From contig JBBJMP010000014.1 of the NCBI GenBank assembly GCA_037718865.1, positions 62,001-126,000 of the forward strand: DNA of 64,000 bases. The letters are read 5' to 3'. Each line of letters begins with the position of its first letter. The first letter of the stretch is position 1. A program made the position numbers and the translations under genes. The DNA is from JADCRZ01 sp037718865 (GTDB taxonomy: Bacteria; Bacteroidota; Bacteroidia; Chitinophagales; Chitinophagaceae). The notes below the pieces were generated by a model. It ran no database searches. It was not told the DNA's origin and saw nothing but the letters and a program-made list of their open reading frames with translations. Below, piece after piece: positions 46,930 to 56,696 of this stretch.

Positions 46930-48129
46930 ATGATGCCATTCACTAAACACACTATCTTACGAAGCCTTTCGGTAAAGCTCGTTCTACTTACTATTATCTC
47001 CATACAAGTTTGTGTTGCACAGTCGTCGCCTAAAAAAAGGGGGAATGTGCAATTTAAAAAGCATACGCTTACTACAGATTTCGTTGCTGAAGGGGTGGCG
47101 GTTGCCGATGTAAATAAAGATGGCAAACTGGATGTGCTTGCAGGAACTTACTGGTTCAAATCACCAGGCTGGGAGCGGCATGAGATTGTTGCGGGAAAGA
47201 CATATAAAACGATTGAATACAGCAATACATTTCTAAACTTCAGCATCGATGTTAACCGCGACGGATGGATGGACCTGCTTCGCATAGGATTACCGGGACA
47301 GCCCGCCGCCTGGTACGAGAATCCAAGGAACAAACCGGGTTTCTGGAAAGAACATGCTGCATATCACTCTGTAGGAAATGAATCTCCTGCCCTGTACGAT
47401 CTGGATAAGGATGGCACGATGGACCTGGTATGTGCCGATTCAAAAAATAAAAAAATGGTGTGGGTAAGCGCGCCGCGCTCTAAAAACGACACGACCTGGG
47501 TTGAACACATCATCAGCAACGATTCCCTTCGCGGTACACACATGTATACGCATGGCCTGGGTTTCGGCGATATCAATAAAGACGGGAGGGAAGACGTGGT
47601 CATGCGCGAAGGCTGGTGGGAAACGCCGGCAGATCGCAAGCAGACGGATTGGGTATTTCACCCTGCGGCTCTTGGCGAGGAATGCTCCCAAATGTATGTC
47701 ATGGACCTTGATGACGACGGCGACATGGATGTGATCAGCGCTTCAGCGCATAAATATGGTATCTGGTGGCACGAACAGGTGAAACAGGATTCGGTTAAAT
47801 GGGTACGCCACGAGATTTATAAACAATTCTCGCAAACACATGGCATGGCGCTCGTTGACATAAACCGAGACGGCCATCCTGATATAGTTACAGGCAAACG
47901 TTACTACGCTCATAACGGTAAGGATCCCGGTGCAGAGGAGCCGTCAGTGTTGTATTGGTTCGAATATAAACCAGGTAAACAGCCTGCCTGGATCCCACAT
48001 AAGATCGATGACAATTCGGGGGCCGGTTTGCACGTTGTCACGCAGGATATGAATAAAGATAAGTTGATGGATATCGTTATCGGTAATAAAAAAGGCGTTT
48101 ACATATTTGAACAGGTCAGGGGAAATTAA
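46930..48129 (+). CDS. Exported VCBS/FG-GAP repeat protein
   Basis: A 399-residue secreted protein (signal VKLVLLTIISIQVCVAQ). It contains seven FG-GAP/VCBS-type calcium loops of the DxNxDGxxD form, e.g. VADVNKDGKLDVLAG, YDLDKDGTMDLVCAD, GDINKDGREDVVM, MDLDDDGDMDVISA and VDINRDGHPDIVTG. This makes a seven-bladed propeller that binds calcium. Similar proteins accompany lyases, sulfatases and surface proteins in Bacteroidota, mostly as binding modules. It converges on an amidohydrolase gene with a 4-bp overlap of the two stop regions. Confidence 0.88.
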   Translation: MMPFTKHTILRSLSVKLVLLTIISIQVCVAQSSPKKRGNVQFKKHTLTTDFVAEGVAVADVNKDGKLDVLAGTYWFKSPGWERHEIVAGKTYKTIEYSNTFLNFSIDVNRDGWMDLLRIGLPGQPAAWYENPRNKPGFWKEHAAYHSVGNESPALYDLDKDGTMDLVCADSKNKKMVWVSAPRSKNDTTWVEHIISNDSLRGTHMYTHGLGFGDINKDGREDVVMREGWWETPADRKQTDWVFHPAALGEECSQMYVMDLDDDGDMDVISASAHKYGIWWHEQVKQDSVKWVRHEIYKQFSQTHGMALVDINRDGHPDIVTGKRYYAHNGKDPGAEEPSVLYWFEYKPGKQPAWIPHKIDDNSGAGLHVVTQDMNKDKLMDIVIGNKKGVYIFEQVRGN

Positions 48130-49445
48130 AACGCTTCTTTAATTCCATACTTATATTTAAACCGCTCATTCAATTGTTTTTGCTTATCGTTAAGATCGAT
48201 CTTGCGGCCCTGTACAAAGGCATCCGTAACAACAGAGCTGCGCATATCTAAGATATCCCCCGTGCTGATGATGATATTGGCATCTTTGCCTACTTCTATG
48301 CTGCCGGTTTTATCAGCGACTCCCAATACTTTAGCTGCATTTAGGGTAATGGCTTGTAACGCCTGCTCTTTTGTTAACCCGTAAGCAGCAGCCGTGCCGG
48401 CATTAAATGCCAGGTTACGGCCGCGGGTTTGTCCATCTTCATCATTTATCGCAAACAAGACCCCTGCCTTTTGCAGCATAGCCGGCGTTTTATACGGCTG
48501 GTCGACATCATCATCAGCCAGGGTGGGCAAGCTATGCGGCTGGGTTAAAATCACCGAGACGTTGTTTTGTTTTAACAGATCAGCAATCTGCCAGCTATCA
48601 CTACCCCCAACAATGACCATGTCAAGGCTAAATTCACGAACAAAATCCAGAGCCACCAGCATTTGTTTTACCGTGTTGGCATGCACATACAGTTTCTGGC
48701 TTTTATTGAACAAGCCCTTCACAGCTGCTAATTTCAGGTTCGTTTTTTCATGCGAAGCTGAGCTGTTATAAGCTTTCGCTTCGCGGAGAAAAGTTTTGAT
48801 GCGGTCCACCTGCCCTAACCCCAATTTAACAGCATCAACCGGGGGTTGCTGCGGACCGTCGCCGCCACCAAATCTTCCGAACCCCCGTGGACTTGCGATT
48901 AAGGCCGGCATATTAAAATGAATGCCTGCATCTGTTTTATAGGCTGCGTCTTCCCAGTTCCAGGCGTCCAACTGCACCACAGATGACGAGCCGCTGATGA
49001 TTCCTCCTTCTGGAACGATGTTCGCAATAAGTATCCCATTGGACCTGAGGGTGTTTGTAATTTTTGAATCCGTATTGTATGCAATAAGTGAGCGGATATT
49101 CGGATTGAGTTCACCAATCTCCCGTACGTCAGATGTAGCACGGACGCTAGGGACTTCCACCAGTCCGAGATTGCTAATTGAGAGGATTAACCCGGGGTAG
49201 ACCTGCTTGCCCTGAGCGTCAACAGAGGTAGCACCTGCCGGAGCGGTAACGTTTGAACCTACAGCAGTGATCTTACCGTCGGTGATAACAATCGAAGCTT
49301 TTTCCAAAACCTGACCATTGCCCACATGCACAGTCGCATTAGTGATGACCGTAGTGCCCGTTTGCCTGGCCGCGGGATATACATTCTCCTGTGCCGCAGA
49401 GTTTAAGGTAAATAATAGAATTGTATAAAAGAAAATCTTTTTCAT
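48126..49445 (-). CDS. Amidohydrolase-family protein lacking the HxH metal motif
   Basis: A 439-residue exported protein (signal FFYTILLFTLNSAAQ) with the imidazolonepropionase-like/amidohydrolase fold. The N-terminal beta-sandwich (TVIVTNATV-like, reads TTVITNATVHVGNGQVLEKA) leads to VYPGLILSISNLGL, where active family members have a metal-binding HxH. The C-terminus is typical: GLTKEQALQAITLNAAKVLG then GSIEVGKDANIIISTGDILD. The loss of HxH suggests a non-canonical or non-hydrolytic protein. It follows a larger amidohydrolase gene by 34 bp on the same strand and the two are probably one operon, perhaps one complex. Confidence 0.87.
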   Translation of the reverse strand: MKKIFFYTILLFTLNSAAQENVYPAARQTGTTVITNATVHVGNGQVLEKASIVITDGKITAVGSNVTAPAGATSVDAQGKQVYPGLILSISNLGLVEVPSVRATSDVREIGELNPNIRSLIAYNTDSKITNTLRSNGILIANIVPEGGIISGSSSVVQLDAWNWEDAAYKTDAGIHFNMPALIASPRGFGRFGGGDGPQQPPVDAVKLGLGQVDRIKTFLREAKAYNSSASHEKTNLKLAAVKGLFNKSQKLYVHANTVKQMLVALDFVREFSLDMVIVGGSDSWQIADLLKQNNVSVILTQPHSLPTLADDDVDQPYKTPAMLQKAGVLFAINDEDGQTRGRNLAFNAGTAAAYGLTKEQALQAITLNAAKVLGVADKTGSIEVGKDANIIISTGDILDMRSSVVTDAFVQGRKIDLNDKQKQLNERFKYKYGIKEAF

Positions 49446-49479
49446 TGTGTTTTTTTTGATTAAACTTAAAACCTTAAAT

Positions 49480-52400
49480 CTACTTCAGATCGTCAGCATC
49501 GATAACCAGCAAACCATGATTGTGATAGTGATCACCGCACGTGTGCATCATCTGGTAAGTCGGCTGTGCCGGCTGAACAGTAGCCCCTGTGCGTTTTTCA
49601 GCGATCATCTTTTTGATGATGCGATTCCTTTCCGCATCTACCCCCTTCTGCAATTGTTCATCCTTTTGCCTGTCAAAATAAATAGTTCCATCCACTATGG
49701 TATATAACGATTTTGCGTAGATGCTCAATGGATTGTCGCTCCAGAGAACCACGTCACCATCTTTGCCGGGCTTAAGGCTGCCTACCCTGTCATCCACGTG
49801 CATCATCTTAGCCGGGTTGAGTGTAACCATTTTTAATGCCTCTTCTTCCGTAACGCCACCATACTTTACAATCTTTGCCGCTTCCTGGTTCAACCGGCGG
49901 GCCATTTCTGCATCGTCTGAATTGATAGCCACGTTCAAACCCACCCGCATCATGATGGCGGCATTGTAAGGAATGGCATCTTGTACTTCCATTTTGTAGG
50001 CCCACCAGTCGGAAAAGGTAGAAGCGCTGGCGCCATGGGCCTTCATCTTATCCGCTACTTTATACCCTTCGAGAATGTGTGTGAACGTATTATAGCGATA
50101 ACCCATCTGCTCGGCAACTTTGATAGAACTGTTGATTTCGCTTTGCAGGTAAGCGTGACAGGTGATGAAACGTTTGTCATTTAGTATTTCAACCAATGCG
50201 TCCAGTTCCAGGTCTCTGCGGGGAGCTACCGTACCCTTTTTACTCTTAACGCTTTCATACGTTGTCCAGGCCTTCTGATAATCTTTGGCGCGGGTAAAAG
50301 CATCAACCAACACCTGTTCTACACCCATCCTTGTATCTGGATAACGAATGTTGTTGGATTGGTTGCCGATAGCACTTGGTGATCGCTTTACGTTTTCGCC
50401 CAAGGCAAATTTGATGAAACCGTCTGATCCTTTAAACTTTAAATTCTCATCGCTGGCACCCCAGCGTAATTTTATTAACTGGGTTTGCCCGCCGATCACA
50501 TTGGCGGAACCGTGAAGGATATGCGAGGTCGTTACACCACCGCTTAGCTGGCGATAAATATTAATGTCATCCGGGTTGAGATTATCGGCAATGCGAACCT
50601 CGGACGTTACGCTTTGTCCGCCTTCATTGATGGAGCCGGCAGCGATGTGTGAGTGTTCATCGATCACACCAGGCGTTACGTGCTTACCTGTACCGTCGAT
50701 AACCTTTGCCCCTGCATCAGACAAAGACTTACCGACACCTGCAATTTTACCGGCCCGGATCAATACATCGGTATTCTGCAGAACACCTTCTTTCTCATTG
50801 GTCCAGACGGTTGCATTTTTAATTAAGATTGTTTCCTGCCTTGGTGCGCTTCCCTCTTCCCAGCCGAATGGCTCAAACGGATAAATAACTTTTCCGATCG
50901 CACCGGGAGGACGTACGCGGTCGCTATCCGCTTTTTGTACAGCCGGCTGATCGTATGTTGCTGTCCAGGTCATACGGTTGCCGGCGCTATCTTCGCCATA
51001 ACCCGTCCACACATTGTCATTCACTATCCCGCTTAGACGAAGATTTTCGCCACCTTTTCTTTCCGGGGCTACATTAATGCGAACCTGGCGCCCATCGTAA
51101 TAGAACTTCGAGGTTATGGTATCCTTACCGATCAGACTGGCAGCACTGTTATTTTTGAAGTCAAGCATATAATTGACTGGCCCGGTTGACGTATTCAACA
51201 CAAGCTTGTAGGTACCCCTCATGTCCTTCCAGGTATCATCTTTTATGCTGTACTTTTTCCCCTGGATCCAGTTCTGATATATAGCAGTCTTTTCATGGAA
51301 GATGGGCCCTGATGTAATTAAAAAATTAGCCAACTTGCCCGCATCCAGACTGCCCACCTGGTCATAAACGCCCAATACCGTTGCCGGTGTTTTAGTTAAT
51401 GCCGTCATAGCCGCTGCTTCTGTGAGGTCGTAGTTAAATGCAGAACGCATGGCCGTCATGAAACCTTTTACCTCACGCAGGTCAGAAGTAGTAAGACAGA
51501 AAGGAATGCCTGCCTTTTCCAGCGCACCGGCATTCGTGGGTGCCATCTCCCAGTGCTTCAAGTCGCCAAGCGATACAAATCGGGCATCATTGGGATCCTC
51601 TACATCCTGTGCCTGCGGATAGTCAAGCGATACGATAAAAGTGGCGCCGGTTCCCTTGATCTCGTTTATTCGCTGGTACTCATTGCCCCCGCCTTTAATA
51701 ATATACTGCATCCCGAACTCATCGCCTATGCGGTCGGCCCGCAGATCATTCCATTTGTCATTGGCTTCAAATACCTGCGGCAGATTTTGCGTTTCATTCC
51801 AGGCCTGCAAGCTCAGGTTTAACCCTTCATCGGCCGGTTTATTTTTATACCATTGTGCGTCCAGGTACGACTGGCGCAGCAGCGCGATCATTCCCATCAT
51901 GGAACTGGGATAACTTTGTGTAGAACTTCCTTTGTTAAAGGAATAATGTGCAGAGGCCCTGTCTTTTAGGATCACCATATTTTCTTTGTCGGTTGCCAGG
52001 CTAACCAGTGTACCCGTGCCCCTCGCGATGCCATCACGTACGTGTGAGAGCACGGTTCCAAAGCCGTTTTCGCGCAGGGTTTTGGCTTTTGCATCATCCA
52101 CTGCAAAAACTTTAAATGCGTCGGTTTCACTTTTGATGGCTTGGTTCCAACCATAAGCTCCCTTTGTGACCGTGGATAATTGTGCCTGCTGGCCAGGGTT
52201 GAATCCGCCAAAAGTCCCGCCCGGACGTTGCTGCGGTGAAGCTGTGCCATAGTCTGCATAGATGTCGATAAAGGACGGATAGATCCATTTGCCTTTGCAA
52301 TCGATCTCTACGGTGCCCGCAGGCAGTTTTACCGAAGTGCCGACCGTTACGATTTTTCCATCTTTAATAAGCAGGGTAGCATTGGACAATGTGGAAGCGC

Positions 52401-52548
52401 CATCTTTTACAATTGTGGCATTGGTAAATGCATAGGGCACATGACGCTCGTCGGAAACACCATTCACCGGGAAGGTAGATTGTGCCCGTACACACAGGGA
52501 AAAAAATAAAACGCCACATCCCGCTAATAAGCGTTTAGCATTATTCAT
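49480..52548 (-). CDS. Two-domain amidohydrolase-family protein
   Basis: A 1022-residue exported protein (signal LLAGCGVLFFSLCVRAQ). It holds two amidohydrolase-like units. The first (about 35-430) has WIYPSFIDIYADYG in place of the HxH motif and ends with LTKTPATVLGVYDQVGSLDA. The second (from about 580) has HVTPGVIDEHSHIAAGSINE, with an intact HSH metal pair, and ends with LNPAKMMHVDDRVGSLKPGK. Between them lies a beta-rich linker. So one degenerate and one probably active unit are fused. The family includes dipeptidase and imidazolonepropionase-like enzymes; the substrate is not known. It precedes the smaller degenerate paralogue by 34 bp. Confidence 0.88.
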   Translation of the reverse strand: MNNAKRLLAGCGVLFFSLCVRAQSTFPVNGVSDERHVPYAFTNATIVKDGASTLSNATLLIKDGKIVTVGTSVKLPAGTVEIDCKGKWIYPSFIDIYADYGTASPQQRPGGTFGGFNPGQQAQLSTVTKGAYGWNQAIKSETDAFKVFAVDDAKAKTLRENGFGTVLSHVRDGIARGTGTLVSLATDKENMVILKDRASAHYSFNKGSSTQSYPSSMMGMIALLRQSYLDAQWYKNKPADEGLNLSLQAWNETQNLPQVFEANDKWNDLRADRIGDEFGMQYIIKGGGNEYQRINEIKGTGATFIVSLDYPQAQDVEDPNDARFVSLGDLKHWEMAPTNAGALEKAGIPFCLTTSDLREVKGFMTAMRSAFNYDLTEAAAMTALTKTPATVLGVYDQVGSLDAGKLANFLITSGPIFHEKTAIYQNWIQGKKYSIKDDTWKDMRGTYKLVLNTSTGPVNYMLDFKNNSAASLIGKDTITSKFYYDGRQVRINVAPERKGGENLRLSGIVNDNVWTGYGEDSAGNRMTWTATYDQPAVQKADSDRVRPPGAIGKVIYPFEPFGWEEGSAPRQETILIKNATVWTNEKEGVLQNTDVLIRAGKIAGVGKSLSDAGAKVIDGTGKHVTPGVIDEHSHIAAGSINEGGQSVTSEVRIADNLNPDDINIYRQLSGGVTTSHILHGSANVIGGQTQLIKLRWGASDENLKFKGSDGFIKFALGENVKRSPSAIGNQSNNIRYPDTRMGVEQVLVDAFTRAKDYQKAWTTYESVKSKKGTVAPRRDLELDALVEILNDKRFITCHAYLQSEINSSIKVAEQMGYRYNTFTHILEGYKVADKMKAHGASASTFSDWWAYKMEVQDAIPYNAAIMMRVGLNVAINSDDAEMARRLNQEAAKIVKYGGVTEEEALKMVTLNPAKMMHVDDRVGSLKPGKDGDVVLWSDNPLSIYAKSLYTIVDGTIYFDRQKDEQLQKGVDAERNRIIKKMIAEKRTGATVQPAQPTYQMMHTCGDHYHNHGLLVIDADDLK

Positions 52549-52840
52549 AGGTAATTTTTTTGATTTGTTCTTTGTAAGCAGTTGTACATATAAATTAATC
52601 TAAAGACAATAGCACCTTTGCTTGATCATATCATATCAAGGCAAACAATCGGTCTGGCAGATGTAAATAGGGTTTGTGAGGAGGCGTTGCGGCATCTTTC
52701 GACGGTGTGCGCCTACTCGCCTTTTGCTATCACGCTTACCTAAAATTAAGGTAAACTAATGTAAATCAAATCACAGTTAATGGATTTACTTTTGGTTATG
52801 CTGTTTATAGTAAATTACCTTCATTTATAAAAGAGCACAT

Positions 52841-55315
52841 ATGAAAAGCGGTTTTCCTATACTCCTTTTAAATTTGTTCGCCTTGGTTGCCTTTGCACAA
52901 TCCGATAGTAGATTATGGTATCAACAACCTGCCGCCGTCTGGACGGAGGCACTGCCCCTGGGTAATGGACAATTAGGCGCCATGGTTTTCGGTAGGGTAG
53001 ATGAAGAACTGATACAATTAAATGAATCCAGCTTGTGGTCGGGCGGCCCCGTAAAAACCAATGTCAATCCGGAGGCTCCAATTTACCTGGCACAGGTGCG
53101 GGATGTTTTGCTGAAAGAAGAAAATTATGAAAAGGCTGTTACCCTGACTAAAAAAATGCAAGGATTATATTCCGAATCTTATATGCCTATGGGCGACCTG
53201 TTGATCAGGCAAAACTTTAACGGCGCAACTCCTTCTTCTTACAATCGTGATTTAAATATGCAAGATGCTGTCTCTACCACCCAATTCACGGTAAACGGAA
53301 CGGCATTTAAACGGGAAATGTTCATTTCAGCCCCGGATAAAATCATGGTCATCCGTGTTACGGCAGACAAATCACGCCATTTGAATATCGATGTAAAGGC
53401 CAGGAGCTCGCTGCGTTTCGATCTTGTTCCTAACGGTAATGCTGAGTTGATAATACAGGGGAAAGCTCCTGCGCATGTGGATCCCAGTTATTATAATCCT
53501 GCCGGTCGGGAGCATGTCATTTACGGGGATACAACCGGCTGTAATGGCATGCGTTTTCAATATCGTGTTAAAGCGGTAATTAAAGATGGGCAGGTGCAAA
53601 CGGATACTTCAGGCATTCATGTTGAAAACGCAAGCGAAGTGTTATTGTATCTATCCGCTGCTACCAGTTTCAATGGCTATGATAAATGTCCCGATAAAGA
53701 AGGAAAAGACGAAAAAAGTCTGGCAGCAGGGTACATGAACAACGCGTCAAAAAAATCGTACCAAACCTTATTGAAAGCCCATCTCACCGATGTTCATAGT
53801 TATTATAACCGTGTTTCCTTCATCATACAAGATACTACCGGCAACAACAGAAATACTTCTTTGCCATCCGATCAGCGTTTGCAATCATACTCCAAAGGAG
53901 CCTACGACCCTGAAGTAGAATCCATGTACTTCAATTATGGAAGATACTTATTGATCTCCAGCTCAAGGCCGGGAGGCCCGCCGGCAAACCTGCAAGGCAT
54001 CTGGAACAAAGAATTGCGTGCGCCGTGGAGCTCTAATTATACCATTAACATCAATACCCAGATGAACTACTGGCCGGCAGAAGTAACCAATCTTTCTGAA
54101 ATGCATCAGCCTTTATTGGATTATTTAGAAGATTTATCTGTAACAGGGGAAGTAACGGCGAAGGAATTTTACGGGTTAAAAGGATGGGTGGCTCATCACA
54201 ATTCGGACATTTGGGGCTTGTCGAATCCGGTGGGAGACCTAGGCAAAGGGGATCCGAAATGGGCCAACTGGTATATGGGCGCAAACTGGTTGTGCCAGCA
54301 TTTATGGGAGCATTACCGGTTCACGTTGGATAAAACTTTTTTACGGGAAAAGGCTTATCCGATCATGAAGTCTGCCGCTGAATTTGCCCTGGGCTGGCTT
54401 GTGGAAGACAAAGAGGGTTACCTGGTTACGGCTCCGTCCACCACTCCGGAAAACGATTTTAAAACAACACAGGGAAAAAGCGGTTCGGTATCGGTGGCTA
54501 CTACCATGGATATGTCTATCATCTGGGATCTGTTTGCCAACTTGATTGATGCCGCTGACGAGTTGGGAACAGACAAGGAATTTCGTGATCTGCTTGTTGC
54601 AAAGCAAAAGAAGGTATATCCCTTACGTGTTGGCAGTAAGGGCAATTTACAGGAATGGAGCAAGGATTGGGAAGATGTTGATCCGCACCACCGCCACGTA
54701 TCGCACCTCTTTGGGTTACATCCAGGCAGGCAGATTTCACCCATAACCACTCCGCAATTTGCTGCTGCTGCCCGGAAAACGCTTGAATTAAGAGGCGATG
54801 AAGGAACCGGCTGGAGCAAGGCATGGAAGATAAATTTCTGGGCCCGTTTACTCGACGGCAACCACGCTTATTTATTGATCAGGGACTTACTACATGCGAC
54901 GGGGGAAAGCGGTACAATCTATACCAGCGGCGGCGGCACCTACCCTAACTTTTTTGATGCGCATCCTCCTTTTCAGATCGATGGAAATTTTGGTGGAACG
55001 GCCGGCATGGCGGAAATGCTTCTTCAAAGTCATTTAACCGAAATCCATTTACTGCCTGCTCTTCCTGATGTATGGAAAGAGGGAGAGGTGAAGGGATTGA
55101 GGGCAAGAGGAGGATTTGAAGTTGGCATGCGTTGGAAAGATCACAGGTTAACAGCAACAACCATTAAATCCCTGAATGGGGGCAGGTGTATAGTAAGAAC
55201 TCATGTAGGGCTTAAGGCGGGGGATACAAAAGTGTCTTTGCAAAAAGCGGGAAAGGATTACCTAATAACTTTTGAAACACAGAAAGGAAAACAGTACCAG
55301 CTTTCAGCGCTTTGA
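52841..55315 (+). CDS. GH95 alpha-L-fucosidase (or alpha-L-galactosidase)
   Basis: An 824-residue exported glycosidase (signal ILLLNLFALVAFAQ). The N-terminal beta domain starts WYQQPAAVWTEALPLGNGQL, the family start. In the (alpha/alpha)6 barrel, catalytic residues are visible: N403 and N405 in NINTQMNYW, E537 in APSTTPENDF and D714 in FQIDGNFGG, matching the Asn-Asn-Glu-Asp set of inverting GH95 enzymes. It removes terminal alpha-1,2-L-fucose, or L-galactose in some plant-polymer enzymes. The next genes encode a FucP-type carrier, a dehydrogenase and a dehydratase-like enzyme, which supports fucose. Confidence 0.95.
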   Translation: MKSGFPILLLNLFALVAFAQSDSRLWYQQPAAVWTEALPLGNGQLGAMVFGRVDEELIQLNESSLWSGGPVKTNVNPEAPIYLAQVRDVLLKEENYEKAVTLTKKMQGLYSESYMPMGDLLIRQNFNGATPSSYNRDLNMQDAVSTTQFTVNGTAFKREMFISAPDKIMVIRVTADKSRHLNIDVKARSSLRFDLVPNGNAELIIQGKAPAHVDPSYYNPAGREHVIYGDTTGCNGMRFQYRVKAVIKDGQVQTDTSGIHVENASEVLLYLSAATSFNGYDKCPDKEGKDEKSLAAGYMNNASKKSYQTLLKAHLTDVHSYYNRVSFIIQDTTGNNRNTSLPSDQRLQSYSKGAYDPEVESMYFNYGRYLLISSSRPGGPPANLQGIWNKELRAPWSSNYTININTQMNYWPAEVTNLSEMHQPLLDYLEDLSVTGEVTAKEFYGLKGWVAHHNSDIWGLSNPVGDLGKGDPKWANWYMGANWLCQHLWEHYRFTLDKTFLREKAYPIMKSAAEFALGWLVEDKEGYLVTAPSTTPENDFKTTQGKSGSVSVATTMDMSIIWDLFANLIDAADELGTDKEFRDLLVAKQKKVYPLRVGSKGNLQEWSKDWEDVDPHHRHVSHLFGLHPGRQISPITTPQFAAAARKTLELRGDEGTGWSKAWKINFWARLLDGNHAYLLIRDLLHATGESGTIYTSGGGTYPNFFDAHPPFQIDGNFGGTAGMAEMLLQSHLTEIHLLPALPDVWKEGEVKGLRARGGFEVGMRWKDHRLTATTIKSLNGGRCIVRTHVGLKAGDTKVSLQKAGKDYLITFETQKGKQYQLSAL

Positions 55316-55394
55316 TCAAGCAGATTATGCCATGAAAAAAATGTAATGATCTTGGTCAACCATACACATTACTAAAACCCAAAATGAGTAAATA

Positions 55395-56645
55395 ATGTCA
55401 CAGAATAAAACCGGTTTTGCCGTAATTCTAATCACTTCTTTATTTTTTTTATGGGGCTTTGCGTTGAACCTGAACCCGATCCTGATTCCGCATTTAAAGA
55501 AGGCTTGTCAGCTAAGTGATACCCAATCTGCTTTTATTGATTCCGCCTCCTATATTGCTTATTTTTTACTGGCCATTCCTGCCGGTAAGTTTATGAAACG
55601 CTACGGGTATAAAAGCGGAATTATACTGGGCCTCCTTTTATTTGCGGTTGGTGCCTTTTTGTTTTATCCGGCGGCGGTGACAAGAACTTACGCCTTTTTT
55701 TTAGGGGCCCTATTTATCATTGCGAGCGGCCTGGCTTTTCTGGAAACTGCAGCCAATCCATATATCACCGTGTTGGGAGACCCCGCCACCGGAACACAGC
55801 GGTTGAATTTTGCACAATCTTTTAACGGGCTGGCGGCGTTTCTCGCGCCGCTTATTGGCGGCATCTTTATCTTATCCGGAAAAACGCTATCTGCTGCAGA
55901 GGAGGCAGCCATGTCGCCACAACAGCTGGATGAATACTTAAATCTGGAAGCTGCTGCCGTTGAAATACCGTTTATTGTTATTGGCGTTGTCGTTCTGCTG
56001 GTAGCCATTTTTTTATGGAAAACAAAACTGCCTGAAATTGTGGAAGAGGATAACTCCCTGGAAGTGGAAGGTTCTATTTTAAAGGAAAAGAACTTAATGC
56101 TTGGTGTGTTGGCGCAGTTCTTTTATGTAGGGGCCCAGGTATGCATAAGCAGTTTCTTTATTCGCTTTTCAGAAAGGGTGGCAGGCATTGAAGAAAAGCC
56201 GGCCGCCCTATATCTATCCATTGCGTTACTCGCTTTTATGGTCGGGAGATTCGTGGGCACTTTTTTAATGAGATATATTGCACCGCCACGCCTGCTGGCA
56301 TTATACAGTGTCATAAATGTTCTTCTGCTGGTTCTGGCAGTAGTAACTAACGGTATGTTCTCCGTTTATTCACTGGTTGCAGTGGAATTTTTTATGTCCA
56401 TCATGTTCCCTACCATTTTTTCCCTGAGTATCCGCGGACTCGGATCAAAAACCAAAGATGGCTCATCCCTGGTTATCATGGCTATTGTAGGTGGAGCCGT
56501 TTTCCCGGTTATTATGGGTCGGGTTTCAGACATGAGTAACATGCAAACGGCTTACCTCGTTCCTGCGCTTTGCTTTTTGGTCGTATTGTATTTTGCCGTT
56601 AAAAATTTCAGCGTAAAAAAGCTAAAGCTTGCGATGTCACACTAA
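55395..56645 (+). CDS. FucP-family L-fucose/proton symporter
   Basis: A 416-residue, 12-helix MFS carrier of the FHS/FucP family. Typical segments are SLFFLWGFALNLNPILIPHL, then SDTQSAFIDSASYIAYFLLA, IPAGKFMKRYGYKSGI and AFLETAANPYITVLGDP. The conserved acidic and Asn residues of the sugar path sit in the same helices as in E. coli FucP. FHS members also carry glucose/galactose or N-acetylglucosamine, but the position 79 bp after a GH95 fucosidase favours L-fucose. Confidence 0.88.
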   Translation: MSQNKTGFAVILITSLFFLWGFALNLNPILIPHLKKACQLSDTQSAFIDSASYIAYFLLAIPAGKFMKRYGYKSGIILGLLLFAVGAFLFYPAAVTRTYAFFLGALFIIASGLAFLETAANPYITVLGDPATGTQRLNFAQSFNGLAAFLAPLIGGIFILSGKTLSAAEEAAMSPQQLDEYLNLEAAAVEIPFIVIGVVVLLVAIFLWKTKLPEIVEEDNSLEVEGSILKEKNLMLGVLAQFFYVGAQVCISSFFIRFSERVAGIEEKPAALYLSIALLAFMVGRFVGTFLMRYIAPPRLLALYSVINVLLLVLAVVTNGMFSVYSLVAVEFFMSIMFPTIFSLSIRGLGSKTKDGSSLVIMAIVGGAVFPVIMGRVSDMSNMQTAYLVPALCFLVVLYFAVKNFSVKKLKLAMSH

Positions 56646-56696
56646 ATTATTTTGTAGGTCATGTTGCATCTGCGAAATTGAAATAGAAAAATTTAT

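Noticed and set aside
54418..54861. 147-codon minus-strand frame inside the GH95 gene
   Set aside because: Antisense to GH95 across its catalytic Glu region; no independent support.
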